A DNA stretch of 64,000 nt from Marinactinospora thermotolerans DSM 45154. GTDB lineage: Bacteria; Actinomycetota; Actinomycetes; Streptosporangiales; Streptosporangiaceae. The notes beneath the pieces were generated by a model. That model made no database searches, was not told the DNA's origin, and saw nothing but the letters and a program-made list of their open reading frames with translations. Numbering within the stretch: the stretch's first letter is position 1; each line of letters opens with the position of its first letter. Position numbers and translations under genes: made by a program. Shown in pieces: positions 37,404 through 45,868 of this stretch. The stretch covers positions 62,001 through 126,000 of the forward strand of contig NZ_FUWS01000011.1 in assembly GCF_900167435.1 (NCBI RefSeq), read 5' to 3'.

Positions 37404-38192
37404 ATGCCCTCAAGCACTGGACCCGTGAGTTCCGAGACGTACATGAAACGGCGTGTCTTCGTGCTGGCCGGGATACTTCTGATAGTGGCGCTGATCGCCT
37501 ATGCCTGCTCGGCCTCCCCCTCGGACGACGGGGAGCGGGCGGCCGGCGTGTCCCCTGATCCCGGTACCGGTGCGTCGCCCGATTCCTCCGCCTCGCCCAG
37601 TATCGCAGCATCGCCCTCCACCGGTGCCGGTTCGGAGGACGGGGACCCCGCGGGGGACGAGGACGCGGGCGGGTCCGAAGGGGCGGCCGGCGAGGGCGGG
37701 GAAGGCTCCGGGGGAGGGGCCGGCGGTCCCGGCGCCGCGGCCCCCGCGGGAGGCGGGGACGGCGGGGCAGCGCCCGACATCCCGGCCCCGCAGCGCTCCG
37801 AGGACCCCTGTCGTCCCCAGGACGTCGTGGTGACCCTCGCGACGGACCGCACCGACTACGCCTGGGACGCCCAGCCCAAGATCGAGGTCACCGTGGTCAA
37901 CACCGCGGAGCAGACCTGCACGATCGACGTCGGGCCCAAGGCGATGGAGCTGCGCATCACCTCGGGTGAGGACCGGATCTTCTCCACCGCCGACTGTGTC
38001 GAGGGGCGGGGCACCGACAACGAACAGCTGCGCCGCGGGGTGCCGCTCACGACGACCGTCACCTGGGAGCGCGAACGCTCCTGGCCGGACTGCCGCGAAG
38101 CGGACAGCCAGGCCCGTCCGGGCACCTACGTCGTGACGCTGTACGGCGACTACGTCAACGGGGCCGAGCCACAGGTCTTCCGGCTCAACTGA
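37404..38192 (+). CDS. membrane-anchored protein with C-terminal beta domain
   Basis: 262 residues, ATG start; ATG 37443 is an alternative. A membrane helix near residues 17-35 (VFVLAGILLIVALIAYACS) could be a lipoprotein-like signal, since a Cys follows. Residues 40-125 are low-complexity Ser/Gly/Glu/Ala. Residues 130-262 look like an Ig-like beta sandwich (VVVTLATDRTDYAWDAQPKIEVTVVNTAEQTC, then strands with two further Cys). It probably sits on the outer face of the membrane. Function unknown. Confidence 0.7.
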   Translation: MPSSTGPVSSETYMKRRVFVLAGILLIVALIAYACSASPSDDGERAAGVSPDPGTGASPDSSASPSIAASPSTGAGSEDGDPAGDEDAGGSEGAAGEGGEGSGGGAGGPGAAAPAGGGDGGAAPDIPAPQRSEDPCRPQDVVVTLATDRTDYAWDAQPKIEVTVVNTAEQTCTIDVGPKAMELRITSGEDRIFSTADCVEGRGTDNEQLRRGVPLTTTVTWERERSWPDCREADSQARPGTYVVTLYGDYVNGAEPQVFRLN

Positions 38193-38195
38193 GAC

Positions 38196-38222
38196 GGTGG
38201 CCGGGTGGGGCACCCGGCCACC
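38196..38222. terminator. bidirectional terminator
   Basis: GGTGGCCGGGTG (38196-38207) and CACCCGGCCACC (38211-38222) form a perfect 12-bp stem with loop GGG, between two convergent genes. Confidence 0.85.
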
Positions 38223-38226
38223 ATCC

Positions 38227-39588
38227 TCAACGACGCTGTTTCGCGGGCAGGGCGAGGCGGAGCGCCTCGCCGAGGTCCTCGACGCCGATCGCCTCGATGC
38301 CGTCGACGGGTTCGTCGCTGTTGTGCGGGACGATGGCCTTGGTGAAACCGAGCCGTTGCGCCTCGGAGAGCCGCCGTTGCACGCCGCTGACCGCGCGCAC
38401 GTCCCCGGCCAGCCCGACCTCGCCGATGGCGATGAAGCCGCGTGGCAACGCGAGGTCGGTGTGGGAGCCGGCCAGCGCGAGGGCCAGGGCCAGATCGATC
38501 GAGGGTTCGCCGAGCCGCACCCCGCCGACGGTGGAGGCGTAGACGTCGGAGGAGCCGATGCGCAGGCCCGCCCTGCGCTCCAGTACCGCCATGACCATCG
38601 CGACCCGGGCGGAGTCCAGCCCCGAGGTGGCGCGTCGCGGCTGGGGCAGCGCGGTGGGCGCGACGAGCGCCTGGACCTCGGCGATCAGGGGGCGACGTCC
38701 CTCAAGGGTGACCGTGACGCAGGTGCCCGGGACGGGCTCGTTGCGGCGGGTCAGGAACAGGCCGCTGGGGTCGGGCAGGCCGATGATGCCGGAGTCGGTG
38801 AGCTCGAAACAGCCGACCTCGTCGGTGGGGCCGTAGCGGTTCTTGACCGCGCGCAGCATCCGCAGCCGGGAGTGGCGGTCGCCCTCGAACTGCAGCACGA
38901 CGTCGACCAGGTGCTCCAGCAGCCGGGGACCGGCGATGGAGCCGTCCTTGGTGACGTGGCCGACCAGCACGGTGGCGATGCCACGGGCCTTGGCCAGTCT
39001 GATCAGGGACCCGGCGACCTCGCGGACCTGGGTGACGCCGCCGGGAACCCCCGGGACGTCGGGCGAGCTCATGGTCTGCACGGAGTCGACGATGAGCAGT
39101 TTCGGCGCGATCTCGTCGACGTGGCCCGCCAGCGCCGCCACCGAGGTCTCGGCGGCGAGGAACAGTTTGGAGGACAGCGCCCCCAGGCGTTCGGCGCGGA
39201 GACGGACCTGGCCGGTGGACTCCTCACCGGTGACGTAGAGCACCGGCCCGGAGTCGGCGCACAGCGCCGCCACCTCGAGCAGCAGGGTGGACTTGCCCAC
39301 GCCGGGCTCGCCGGCGAGCAGGAGGACGCCTCCGGGGACCAGGCCGCCGCCGAGGACGCGGTCGAGCTCCTCCAGACCGGTGGGGGCGGCATGGGCGGCT
39401 TCGACGTCGATCTCGGTGATGGGGCGGGCGGGGGAGCTGACCTTGGCCGCCACCAGGCCTCCCGAGACGGCGGGACCGACCTCCTCGACGGTGCCCCACG
39501 CCTGGCACTCGCCACAGCGGCCGACCCATTTGAGGGTGGTCCAGCCGCACTCGGCGCACCGGAACGTACTTTTCGCAGACCTGGCCAT
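38227..39588 (-). CDS. radA: DNA repair protein RadA (Sms)
   Basis: 453 residues. N-terminal zinc finger (CAECGWTTLKWVGRCGECQAWG), RecA-like core with Walker A GEPGVGKST, KNRYGPTDEVG motif unique to RadA, and a C-terminal Lon-like domain (VYASTVGGVRLGEPSIDLALALAL). RadA is a branch-migration helicase-like ATPase in recombination. Adjacent to the mutY region, giving a repair grouping. Starts at ATG 39588. Confidence 0.97.
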   Translation of the reverse strand: MARSAKSTFRCAECGWTTLKWVGRCGECQAWGTVEEVGPAVSGGLVAAKVSSPARPITEIDVEAAHAAPTGLEELDRVLGGGLVPGGVLLLAGEPGVGKSTLLLEVAALCADSGPVLYVTGEESTGQVRLRAERLGALSSKLFLAAETSVAALAGHVDEIAPKLLIVDSVQTMSSPDVPGVPGGVTQVREVAGSLIRLAKARGIATVLVGHVTKDGSIAGPRLLEHLVDVVLQFEGDRHSRLRMLRAVKNRYGPTDEVGCFELTDSGIIGLPDPSGLFLTRRNEPVPGTCVTVTLEGRRPLIAEVQALVAPTALPQPRRATSGLDSARVAMVMAVLERRAGLRIGSSDVYASTVGGVRLGEPSIDLALALALAGSHTDLALPRGFIAIGEVGLAGDVRAVSGVQRRLSEAQRLGFTKAIVPHNSDEPVDGIEAIGVEDLGEALRLALPAKQRR

Positions 39589-39886
39589 GTCTGCACGCTA
39601 GCGTGTCCCGGTGACACTCCGTACGGTCCTCCACAGCCCCGCGCCGTGGACGGCGGGACCGCTGCCTCGCCGGCGGCAAGCGTCACGGCTGGTCCGATCG
39701 GCCCACCGCAGCGACATATCAGACATGCCGTCGGGATGACCGGCACAGTCCTCCCCAAATGCGTCACTGTACGTATACAATTCGTCGCGTCAAGTGAATG
39801 ACCGTTGTCGGCCTGTTCGTTGACCGAACGGCGGGGGCGGGTCACGTTCGAGTTCCCGGCCTTCGCGTTCCCGAGGAGGAAAGCGC

Positions 39887-40795
39887 GTGTCCCCCACCAC
39901 CACCGCACGTCGTCTCACGGCCGTCGCGCTCAGCGCCGCAGGAGTCCTGGCCCTGGCCACCGTCCCCGCCCAGGCCGAGGCGGCCACCGCGGACGTCACG
40001 GGACGCTACGTCGCCCTCGGCGACTCCTTCACCGCGGGACCGCTCATCCCGGGACAGTACGGCAGGCCGGTGTTCTGCCTGCGCTCCCGGAAGAACTACC
40101 CCAACCTGGTCGCGCAGGCGCTCGGCTCGGCCGAGTTCCACGACGCCAGCTGTTCCGGGGCGACCACCGAGCACATGACCCGGCCCCAAGGACTGCCGCT
40201 CGACACCGAGAACGCCCCCCAGCTCGACGCCCTCACCCCCGACACCGACCTCGTCACCCTGGGGATCGGGGGCAACGACTTCGGCTTCGCGGAGATCCTG
40301 ATCACCTGCGCCACGTTGAGCGCCACCGATCCCGCCGGCGACCCCTGCCGGGACCGCTACGTCGACGACGAGGGCGGCGACGAACTGGCCCGACGAGCGG
40401 ACGAGACCGGGGAGAAGGTCGCCGCGGTACTCGCCGAGATCGCCGAGCGCAGCCCTGAGGCGACCGTGGTCGTCGTCGGCTACCTGCAGATCCTGCCGGC
40501 CGAGCGCGGATGCTGGCCGCTGGTGCCCATCGCCCGTGGGGACGTCGCCTACCTCGACGCCGCGCAGAGCGACCTCAACACGGTCTTGGCGAAAGAGGCG
40601 GCCGAGGCCGGCGCGGTGTTCGTGGACGTCGGCGAACGAGGGCACGACGTATGCGCCGCCGCCGACGAGAAGTGGGTCGAGGGCATCTTCCCCACCCGGC
40701 CGGCCGCCCCGGTCCACCCCAACGCCTCGGGCATGGCGGCGACCGCGCAGCGCGTCTTGGAGGCGGTCGGCGTCGAACAGGCCCCATTGGCCTAG
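39887..40795 (+). CDS. secreted SGNH/GDSL hydrolase
   Basis: 302 residues, GTG start with GAGGAGGAAA upstream. Signal peptide to about residue 32. SGNH blocks: GDSFTAG (Ser47 nucleophile), the Gly in ASCSGATT, GGNDFG, and PVHPNASG with the catalytic His. Cys residues at about 66, 88, 143, 153, 208 and 247 should form three disulfides as in Streptomyces lipases of this family. An extracellular esterase or lipase; substrate is not determinable. Confidence 0.92.
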   Translation: MSPTTTARRLTAVALSAAGVLALATVPAQAEAATADVTGRYVALGDSFTAGPLIPGQYGRPVFCLRSRKNYPNLVAQALGSAEFHDASCSGATTEHMTRPQGLPLDTENAPQLDALTPDTDLVTLGIGGNDFGFAEILITCATLSATDPAGDPCRDRYVDDEGGDELARRADETGEKVAAVLAEIAERSPEATVVVVGYLQILPAERGCWPLVPIARGDVAYLDAAQSDLNTVLAKEAAEAGAVFVDVGERGHDVCAAADEKWVEGIFPTRPAAPVHPNASGMAATAQRVLEAVGVEQAPLA

Positions 40796-40810
40796 GCGCC
40801 GAGGGCGGGT

Positions 40811-40832
40811 CCGGGAGGGCGCGGCCCTCCGG
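40811..40832 (+). terminator. hairpin after SGNH hydrolase gene
   Basis: CCGGGAGGGC and GCCCTCCGG pair with a single bulged base. It starts 16 bases past the stop; no U-tract. Confidence 0.5.
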
Positions 40833-40975
40833 CCGTGTCGTCCCGGGCGGTACCGGTGGCGAAGACGGGGGCGGGGATCGGGAACCGGATCCGATCCCAC
40901 GGAGTCCCATGAGAGTCATTCCATCTCAGACCGGGACGGACTTCCCGCTGTCCCGGCGCAGTGAAAGAGGCCCCC

Positions 40976-41671
40976 GTGACGTCCCCCGCCAGGAAGCGAC
41001 TGTCCCGAGCCGTGGTCATGACGCCGGTCGCCGTCGGTGCGACCCTCGCGCTCTCCGGCTGCGGCCTGCTCTTCCCGTTCCCCTTCGTCCCCGCCCCCGA
41101 GCCCGAGGTGCCGATCGAGGAGACCGTGCCCGCCCAGCAGGCCGACGGTACCGAGGGCCTCGTCTCCGGTGACTACCGCACCGGGCCGATCCCGGCGTCC
41201 TCCCCGGAGTTCGACGAGTCCACCCTGCCGGCGGAACCGGGTGACACCGCCACCCCCACCGAGCAGATCGAGTGGGAGGTCCTCAAGAGCGCGAACCAGG
41301 CGTCGCTGCTCTATGACCCCTCCTCCACCGCGGAGTGCACCGAGACGCAGGCGTCGGTGGACGAGACCATCGACTGCACCGTCACCTACCAGGGGCTCCA
41401 GATCCCCTACACGGTCGACGTCACCGGCGGCTCCTACATCTTCAGCTACGAGTACCGCGCCGACAGCGTCCCGATGGTCCGCGACGTGGTCGAGGACGCG
41501 CTGCGCTACTGGGCCGACGCCGAGGCCGTGCGCTGCGACATGGACGAGGCCCAGCTCGCCACCCCCGACATCGACAGCGGGGTCGTGTGCGACGCGCAGA
41601 CCGAGTACGGGGTGGAGTCCTACAACGTCGAGGTGAGCGCCTACGGCTACGTCAGCTTCACCATGGTCTGA
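40976..41671 (+). CDS. lipoprotein with repeated Cys-paired domains (DUF4333-like)
   Basis: 231 residues from GTG 40976, with AAAGAGG five bases upstream. N-terminal lipobox L-S-G-C (about residue 22) after a basic and hydrophobic stretch. Two small beta domains follow, each with Cys pairs (ECTETQ..IDCTV and VRCDMDEA..VVCDAQTEYG), similar to the DUF4333 fold of actinobacterial lipoproteins. It should be tethered to the outer face of the membrane. No enzyme motif is seen. Confidence 0.75.
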   Translation: MTSPARKRLSRAVVMTPVAVGATLALSGCGLLFPFPFVPAPEPEVPIEETVPAQQADGTEGLVSGDYRTGPIPASSPEFDESTLPAEPGDTATPTEQIEWEVLKSANQASLLYDPSSTAECTETQASVDETIDCTVTYQGLQIPYTVDVTGGSYIFSYEYRADSVPMVRDVVEDALRYWADAEAVRCDMDEAQLATPDIDSGVVCDAQTEYGVESYNVEVSAYGYVSFTMV

Positions 41672-41685
41672 GCCGGACGGGCTCG

Positions 41686-41707
41686 CCCGCCGGTCTGTGC
41701 GGGCGGG
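41686..41707. terminator. bidirectional hairpin between convergent genes
   Basis: CCCGCC (41686-41691) pairs with GGCGGG (41702-41707) around a ten-base loop, between stops at 41671 and 41715. Confidence 0.5.
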
Positions 41708-41714
41708 AACGGTC

Positions 41715-42413
41715 TCAGTACTCCCGCCACCACAGGTTGACCGCGTAGTCCACCTCCAGCCCCTCGTGCGAGGCGATGACCTCTTGGGCGATCGCGGCGG
41801 AGAACTCGATGCGGACCACCGCCTCGAAGTCCTCACGCCGTTCGAAGCGCCACCGCATGTCCAGCGGCCGGCGCGCAAAGCCCTGACGGCTCCAGAACCG
41901 CTCGACCGCCACGGGGTCGTACGAGGGCAGGAAGCGGCGGAACCAGCGGCCGAAGGTGCTGCGGGTGGCGTCGTTGTCGATGACGAAGGCGACGCCGCCT
42001 CGCCGCATCACCCGCTCCAGTTCGGCGAGACCGGGCTCACATCCGGGGCCGAAGAAGTACGCCCAGCGGGCGTGCGCGACCTCCACGGAGGCGTCGGCGA
42101 CGGGCAGGCTCTGGGCGACCCCGGTGCGCACCTCGACGTTGGGCAGGTCGCGGACGCGCGCGCGGGCGACGGAGGCCAGGGCGGCGTGCGGTTCGACGCC
42201 CACGACCCCGCGGGCGCGCTCCGCGAAGTAGGGCAGGTGGTAGCCCGTGCCGCAGCCGATGTCGAGGACGTGTGCGCCGTCCCAGTCGCGGATGGCGCGC
42301 ATGGCGGCGTCGATCACCCCGTCAGGATCCACCGCCCGGTTCTCCAGCTCATAGACCTGCGGGCTGTTCCAGATGTTGGGGCTGGGAATCGCCCCCGACG
42401 GCGTCGCGTTCAC
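41715..42413 (-). CDS. SAM-dependent methyltransferase
   Basis: 232 residues, GTG start. Class I methyltransferase motif [16 protein letters not shown] (about residues 49-63), acidic motif II VVGVEPH, and motif [15 protein letters not shown]. Substrate unknown. N-terminal [17 protein letters not shown] is distinctive for an actinobacterial group. Divergently arranged with the next gene; the 67-base gap contains an inverted repeat. Confidence 0.85.
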   Translation of the reverse strand: MNATPSGAIPSPNIWNSPQVYELENRAVDPDGVIDAAMRAIRDWDGAHVLDIGCGTGYHLPYFAERARGVVGVEPHAALASVARARVRDLPNVEVRTGVAQSLPVADASVEVAHARWAYFFGPGCEPGLAELERVMRRGGVAFVIDNDATRSTFGRWFRRFLPSYDPVAVERFWSRQGFARRPLDMRWRFERREDFEAVVRIEFSAAIAQEVIASHEGLEVDYAVNLWWREY

Positions 42414-42434
42414 TCGGCAGACGCTATCCGCATC

Positions 42435-42452
42435 ATTGGCGTGCGAGCCAAT
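42435..42452. promoter_or_regulatory. 18-base inverted repeat in divergent promoter
   Basis: ATTGGCGTGCGAGCCAAT: ATTGGC and GCCAAT are reverse complements with six bases between. It lies between a methyltransferase and an isomerase-like gene that start 67 bases apart, so one regulator could control both. Confidence 0.45.
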
Positions 42453-42480
42453 TTCCGTTACAACGCATAGGGTTGATGAG

Positions 42481-43404
42481 GTGAGCGCTATCCAGGTTCC
42501 AGACGCGCCTGTCGTCCTCTCGACAGCGTCGGTCTACCCGGAGAAGACCCCCGCGGCCTTCGAGATCGCCGCCGAGCTCGGCTACGACGGCGTCGAGGTC
42601 ATGGTCACCGGTGAGCCGGCCAGCCAGGACGTCGACATGCTGCGGCGGCTCTCCGACTACCACCAGGTCCCCATCCTCGCCGTCCACTCGCCCTGTCTGA
42701 TCGTGACCCAGCGGGTGTGGGGACGCGACCCCTGGGTCAAGCTGGTCCGCTCCAAGGAGATGGCCGAGACCCTGGGGGCGCGGACGGTCGTCGTCCACCC
42801 CGCCTTCCGCTGGCAGCGCGAGTACGCCAAGGAGTTCGAGACGGGATTGGCGCGCATGCAGGAGGAGACCGACATCGTGTTCGCGGTCGAGAACATGTAC
42901 CCGGTCCACATGCGCGGCAAGGAGGTCGTCCCCTACGCGCCCAGCTGGAACCCGCTCGACCGCGACTACCCCGACGTCACCCTCGACCTCTCCCACACCG
43001 CCATGTCGCGCTCCGACGCGATGGACATGGCCGCGCAGTTGGGCGACCGGCTGTCCCACGTCCACCTCGCCGACGGTCTGGGCGGCCAGAACATCGACGA
43101 GCACCTGATCCCCGGGCGCGGCAACCAGCCCTGCGCGGAGCTGCTCGAACACCTCGCCGGCACGGGGTACGACGGTCAGATCGTCCTGGAGGTCAGCACC
43201 CGCAAGGCACCCGACCGCGAGACCCGGCGCACTGAGCTGGCCGAGGCGCTGGCGTTCGCCCGCCTGCACTTCGCGAGGGCCGGCGGGGGGACGGGCGAGA
43301 GGCCGGACCGCCGTGAGCGCATCGCCCTGCGGCGCGCGACCGCCCAGACCGCGCCCCGACGGTTCTCGGCCGGCCCCGACGGCACGATCGTCGACGAGAC
43401 CTGA
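42481..43404 (+). CDS. sugar phosphate isomerase/epimerase-like TIM barrel
   Basis: 307 residues, GTG start. AP-endonuclease-2 / xylose isomerase-like barrel: [10 protein letters not shown] near the start, [31 protein letters not shown] and GRGNQPC, with His, Glu and Asp at the positions that bind a metal. Relatives are sugar isomerases or endonuclease IV-like proteins; the metal residues agree with activity but not with a substrate. The last 50 residues ([16 protein letters not shown]) are a basic extension. TetR follows within 11 bases. Confidence 0.85.
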   Translation: MSAIQVPDAPVVLSTASVYPEKTPAAFEIAAELGYDGVEVMVTGEPASQDVDMLRRLSDYHQVPILAVHSPCLIVTQRVWGRDPWVKLVRSKEMAETLGARTVVVHPAFRWQREYAKEFETGLARMQEETDIVFAVENMYPVHMRGKEVVPYAPSWNPLDRDYPDVTLDLSHTAMSRSDAMDMAAQLGDRLSHVHLADGLGGQNIDEHLIPGRGNQPCAELLEHLAGTGYDGQIVLEVSTRKAPDRETRRTELAEALAFARLHFARAGGGTGERPDRRERIALRRATAQTAPRRFSAGPDGTIVDET

Positions 43405-43414
43405 ACCGGGACCC

Positions 43415-44050
43415 GTGGCACGTACCGGACGGCGTCCCGGCGCGACCGTGACCCGGGAGCGGATCCTCGAGGTCGCCCGCGAGGAATTCGCCGACAAGGG
43501 GTACACGGGCGCCTCCGTTCGCGGTATCGCCCGGGCCGCCGGCGTCGACCCCGCGCTCGTGCACCACTTCTTCGGGGCCAAGGAACAGGTGTTCGTCGCC
43601 GCGATGCGGCTGCCCTACGATCCCGCCGAGGTGCTGCGCGGGATCACGGCCTCCTCCTCCCGGCACGACCGCGCCGAGGCGCTGCTCCGCTTCCTGCTGG
43701 GGGCGTGGGAGGATCCCCGGACCCGGGGGCCGTTGCTGGCGCTGCTGCGCTCGGCGGCCGCCCACGACGCCTTCGCCGTGACCGTCAGGGGCTTCCTGGA
43801 GGACGTCCTCTCCCGGCACATCGCCGAGCGGTTCGAGGTTCCTCCGCTGCGCGCCACCGCGCTCCTCTCCCAGGTGTTCGGGTTGCTGGCGATGCGCTAC
43901 GTGGTCGAGGTCGAGCCGTTGGCCTCGGCGGCGGTCGACGACATCGTGGCGGTCTACGCGCCCGCCCTGCGCGCCCTGATCGACGCGGACGGTGCCGAGC
44001 CGGACGACGAGGGCCGGCGCGCGGGAACCGACGAGCCAGGAGGACGCTGA
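43415..44050 (+). CDS. TetR-family transcriptional regulator
   Basis: 211 residues, GTG start. N-terminal HTH is typical: TRERILEVAREEFADKGYTGASVRGIARAAGVDPALVHHFFGAKEQVF. The remaining helical ligand domain is unspecific. It overlaps the next gene by one base (TGATG). Likely regulates this run or the divergent pair to the left; a binding site could be the inverted repeat at 42435. Confidence 0.9.
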   Translation: MARTGRRPGATVTRERILEVAREEFADKGYTGASVRGIARAAGVDPALVHHFFGAKEQVFVAAMRLPYDPAEVLRGITASSSRHDRAEALLRFLLGAWEDPRTRGPLLALLRSAAAHDAFAVTVRGFLEDVLSRHIAERFEVPPLRATALLSQVFGLLAMRYVVEVEPLASAAVDDIVAVYAPALRALIDADGAEPDDEGRRAGTDEPGGR

Positions 44051-44934
44051 TGGACATCGGACCGTCCCCGTGGAGGCGGGACCGGCACGGGCCGCGCCCG
44101 TTCCCGGTCGGAGAGGGGACCGAGGCCCTGGTGCGGGCGGTGCGGCGGCTCGCCGACCAGGGGCTGTCCGCCTCCGTCGAGTACCACGGGGAGGAGGTCC
44201 GCCACCCCGAGCAGGTGTCGGCCGCCCTCCACCGGTACCTGCGTCTCCTGGACCGACTGGCAGCGGAGGGGCTCTCGGCGGTGACCGAGCTGTCGGTGCA
44301 CCCCACGGAACTGGGCCTGTACCTGGGCGCGGAGGGCGAAGCGCTGGCCGTGGCCTCTCTCGCCCGGCTCTGCGCCGGGGCCGAGCGGACGGGAGCGACC
44401 GTCACCGTGCGGGCGGGGACCGGGGGAACCGATGAGGCGGTATCGCGCCTCGTGGCCGCCGTGCGCACCGACCACCCCCGGCTCGGGGTGGAGGTCTGGC
44501 CCCGGTCGCGTCTCACGGGCGAGCCTCCCCTACGGCCCGGCTCCCGGGTCCGGCTGTGCTCGGGCGCTCCCGAGGGGGCACCTGCGGCCACGTTGCTCTC
44601 CCGTCATGAGGGTGACCTCGCCTATGTCCGCGCGCTGCGCCGGCTCATCGACAGCGGGGCCCAATTGGTGGTCGCCACCCACGACCCCCGTCTGATGGCG
44701 ATCGCGGGCGCGCTCGCGGCGCTCGCGACGGAGGAGATCGAGTACCAGGTCGGTCGTGGCGCGCGTCCTCGTGACATCGGCGAGCCGGGTGCCCGGGTAC
44801 GGGTCGGTCTCGCCTACGGCCCGGGACATCGTGGGAGTCCTCGCAGGGGTCCTCGACCGGTGTCCACACCGGGAGGACCGCCGTCGGCGCGCCTGGGGCC
44901 CGGACCGCTAACGTGGGACCCAGTCGAAAGGTAG
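44050..44934 (+). CDS. proline dehydrogenase-like protein, degenerate active site
   Basis: 294 residues, ATG overlapping the tetR stop. The FAD-binding barrel order of proline dehydrogenase is recognisable (SASVEYHGEEV, VTELSVHPTELGLY, VATHDPRLMAIAGALA, EIEYQVGRG). But the catalytic motif R-L-V-K-G-A-Y is changed to R-L-C-S-G-A-P, losing the Lys and Tyr, and the C-terminal Y-x2-R-R motif is unclear in a Pro/Gly/Arg tail. It may be an inactive paralog, or bind proline-derived ligands. It lies just before proC, which runs the opposite reaction direction. Confidence 0.7.
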   Translation: MDIGPSPWRRDRHGPRPFPVGEGTEALVRAVRRLADQGLSASVEYHGEEVRHPEQVSAALHRYLRLLDRLAAEGLSAVTELSVHPTELGLYLGAEGEALAVASLARLCAGAERTGATVTVRAGTGGTDEAVSRLVAAVRTDHPRLGVEVWPRSRLTGEPPLRPGSRVRLCSGAPEGAPAATLLSRHEGDLAYVRALRRLIDSGAQLVVATHDPRLMAIAGALAALATEEIEYQVGRGARPRDIGEPGARVRVGLAYGPGHRGSPRRGPRPVSTPGGPPSARLGPGPLTWDPVER

Positions 44935-44942
44935 GGGACCAC

Positions 44943-45737
44943 ATGATCGCGATCATCGGCGCGGGCAAGATGGGCGAAGCCCTGCTCGCCGGACTCCTCG
45001 GCACCGGCCACGCCGCCGCCGAGGTCCTCGTCACCGAGCCGCGGGCCGAACAGGCGCGGCGGTTGCGCGAGCGCTACGGGGTCGAGATCGTCCCGGCCGA
45101 GGAGGCCGCGCGACGCGCCGACACCCTCGTCCTGGCGCTCAAGCCCCAGGACATGGTCGACCTGCTCGTCGACGTCGCGCCCGCGATCAGCGGCGACACG
45201 CTGGTCATCTCGGTGGCGGCCGGCATCACGACCGGCCTGCTGGAGAAGCACCTGGTCGGTGACGTCGCGGTCGTGCGGGCGATGCCCAACACGCCGGCGG
45301 TCGTCGGCCAGGGGATGACCGCCATCGCGGCCGGCCGGCACGCCACCGCCGACCACCTCGACCGGGCCGAGGCGCTGCTCCGCCCGGTCGGCGAGGTGCT
45401 GCGCGTCGCCGAGCGGCACATGGACACGGTGACCGCCCTGTCGGGCAGCGGCCCCGCCTACTTCTACTTCATCGTCGAGACGATGATCGACGCCGGGGTG
45501 CTGATGGGCATGTCGCGTGACATCGCCGAGAAGCTGGTCGTGCAGACGATCGCGGGTTCGGCGTCCATGCTGCGCGACTCCGGGGAGCACCCCGTCGTGC
45601 TGCGCGAGGCGGTCAGCTCGCCGGGTGGGACCACCGCCGCCGCGGTCCGCGAACTCGAACGCCACGGCGTGCGCACCGCGTTCACCGACGCCATCGAGGC
45701 CGCCCGCGACCGCAGCCGCGAACTCTCCGAGGGCTGA
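44943..45737 (+). CDS. proC: pyrroline-5-carboxylate reductase
   Basis: 264 residues, ATG 44943 with GGTAGGGG upstream. Rossmann GAGKMGEALL near the N-terminus, VRAMPNTPAVVGQGMTA, and the C-terminal signature GSGPAYFYFIVETMIDAGVLMGMSRD, EAVSSPGGTTAAAV. Makes proline from P5C with NAD(P)H. Eight bases after the proline-dehydrogenase-like gene, so the two are likely coexpressed. Confidence 0.96.
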   Translation: MIAIIGAGKMGEALLAGLLGTGHAAAEVLVTEPRAEQARRLRERYGVEIVPAEEAARRADTLVLALKPQDMVDLLVDVAPAISGDTLVISVAAGITTGLLEKHLVGDVAVVRAMPNTPAVVGQGMTAIAAGRHATADHLDRAEALLRPVGEVLRVAERHMDTVTALSGSGPAYFYFIVETMIDAGVLMGMSRDIAEKLVVQTIAGSASMLRDSGEHPVVLREAVSSPGGTTAAAVRELERHGVRTAFTDAIEAARDRSRELSEG

Positions 45738-45744
45738 ACCCCGG

Positions 45745-45761
45745 CCGAGGCGGCTCCTCGG
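45745..45761 (+). terminator. short hairpin after proC
   Basis: CCGAGG and CCTCGG pair around CGGCT, seven bases past the stop. Only six base pairs and no clear U-tract (GTCCCCC follows). Confidence 0.4.
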
Positions 45762-45868
45762 TCCCCCGACACCCCCGTACCTGACGACCCGGCGGAAGAT
45801 GGACGTCCCCGATTTCGTTAGTGTGTGGTGGAACGCACACATCGACACGTTTTCCGCCGGGAGGGTGC

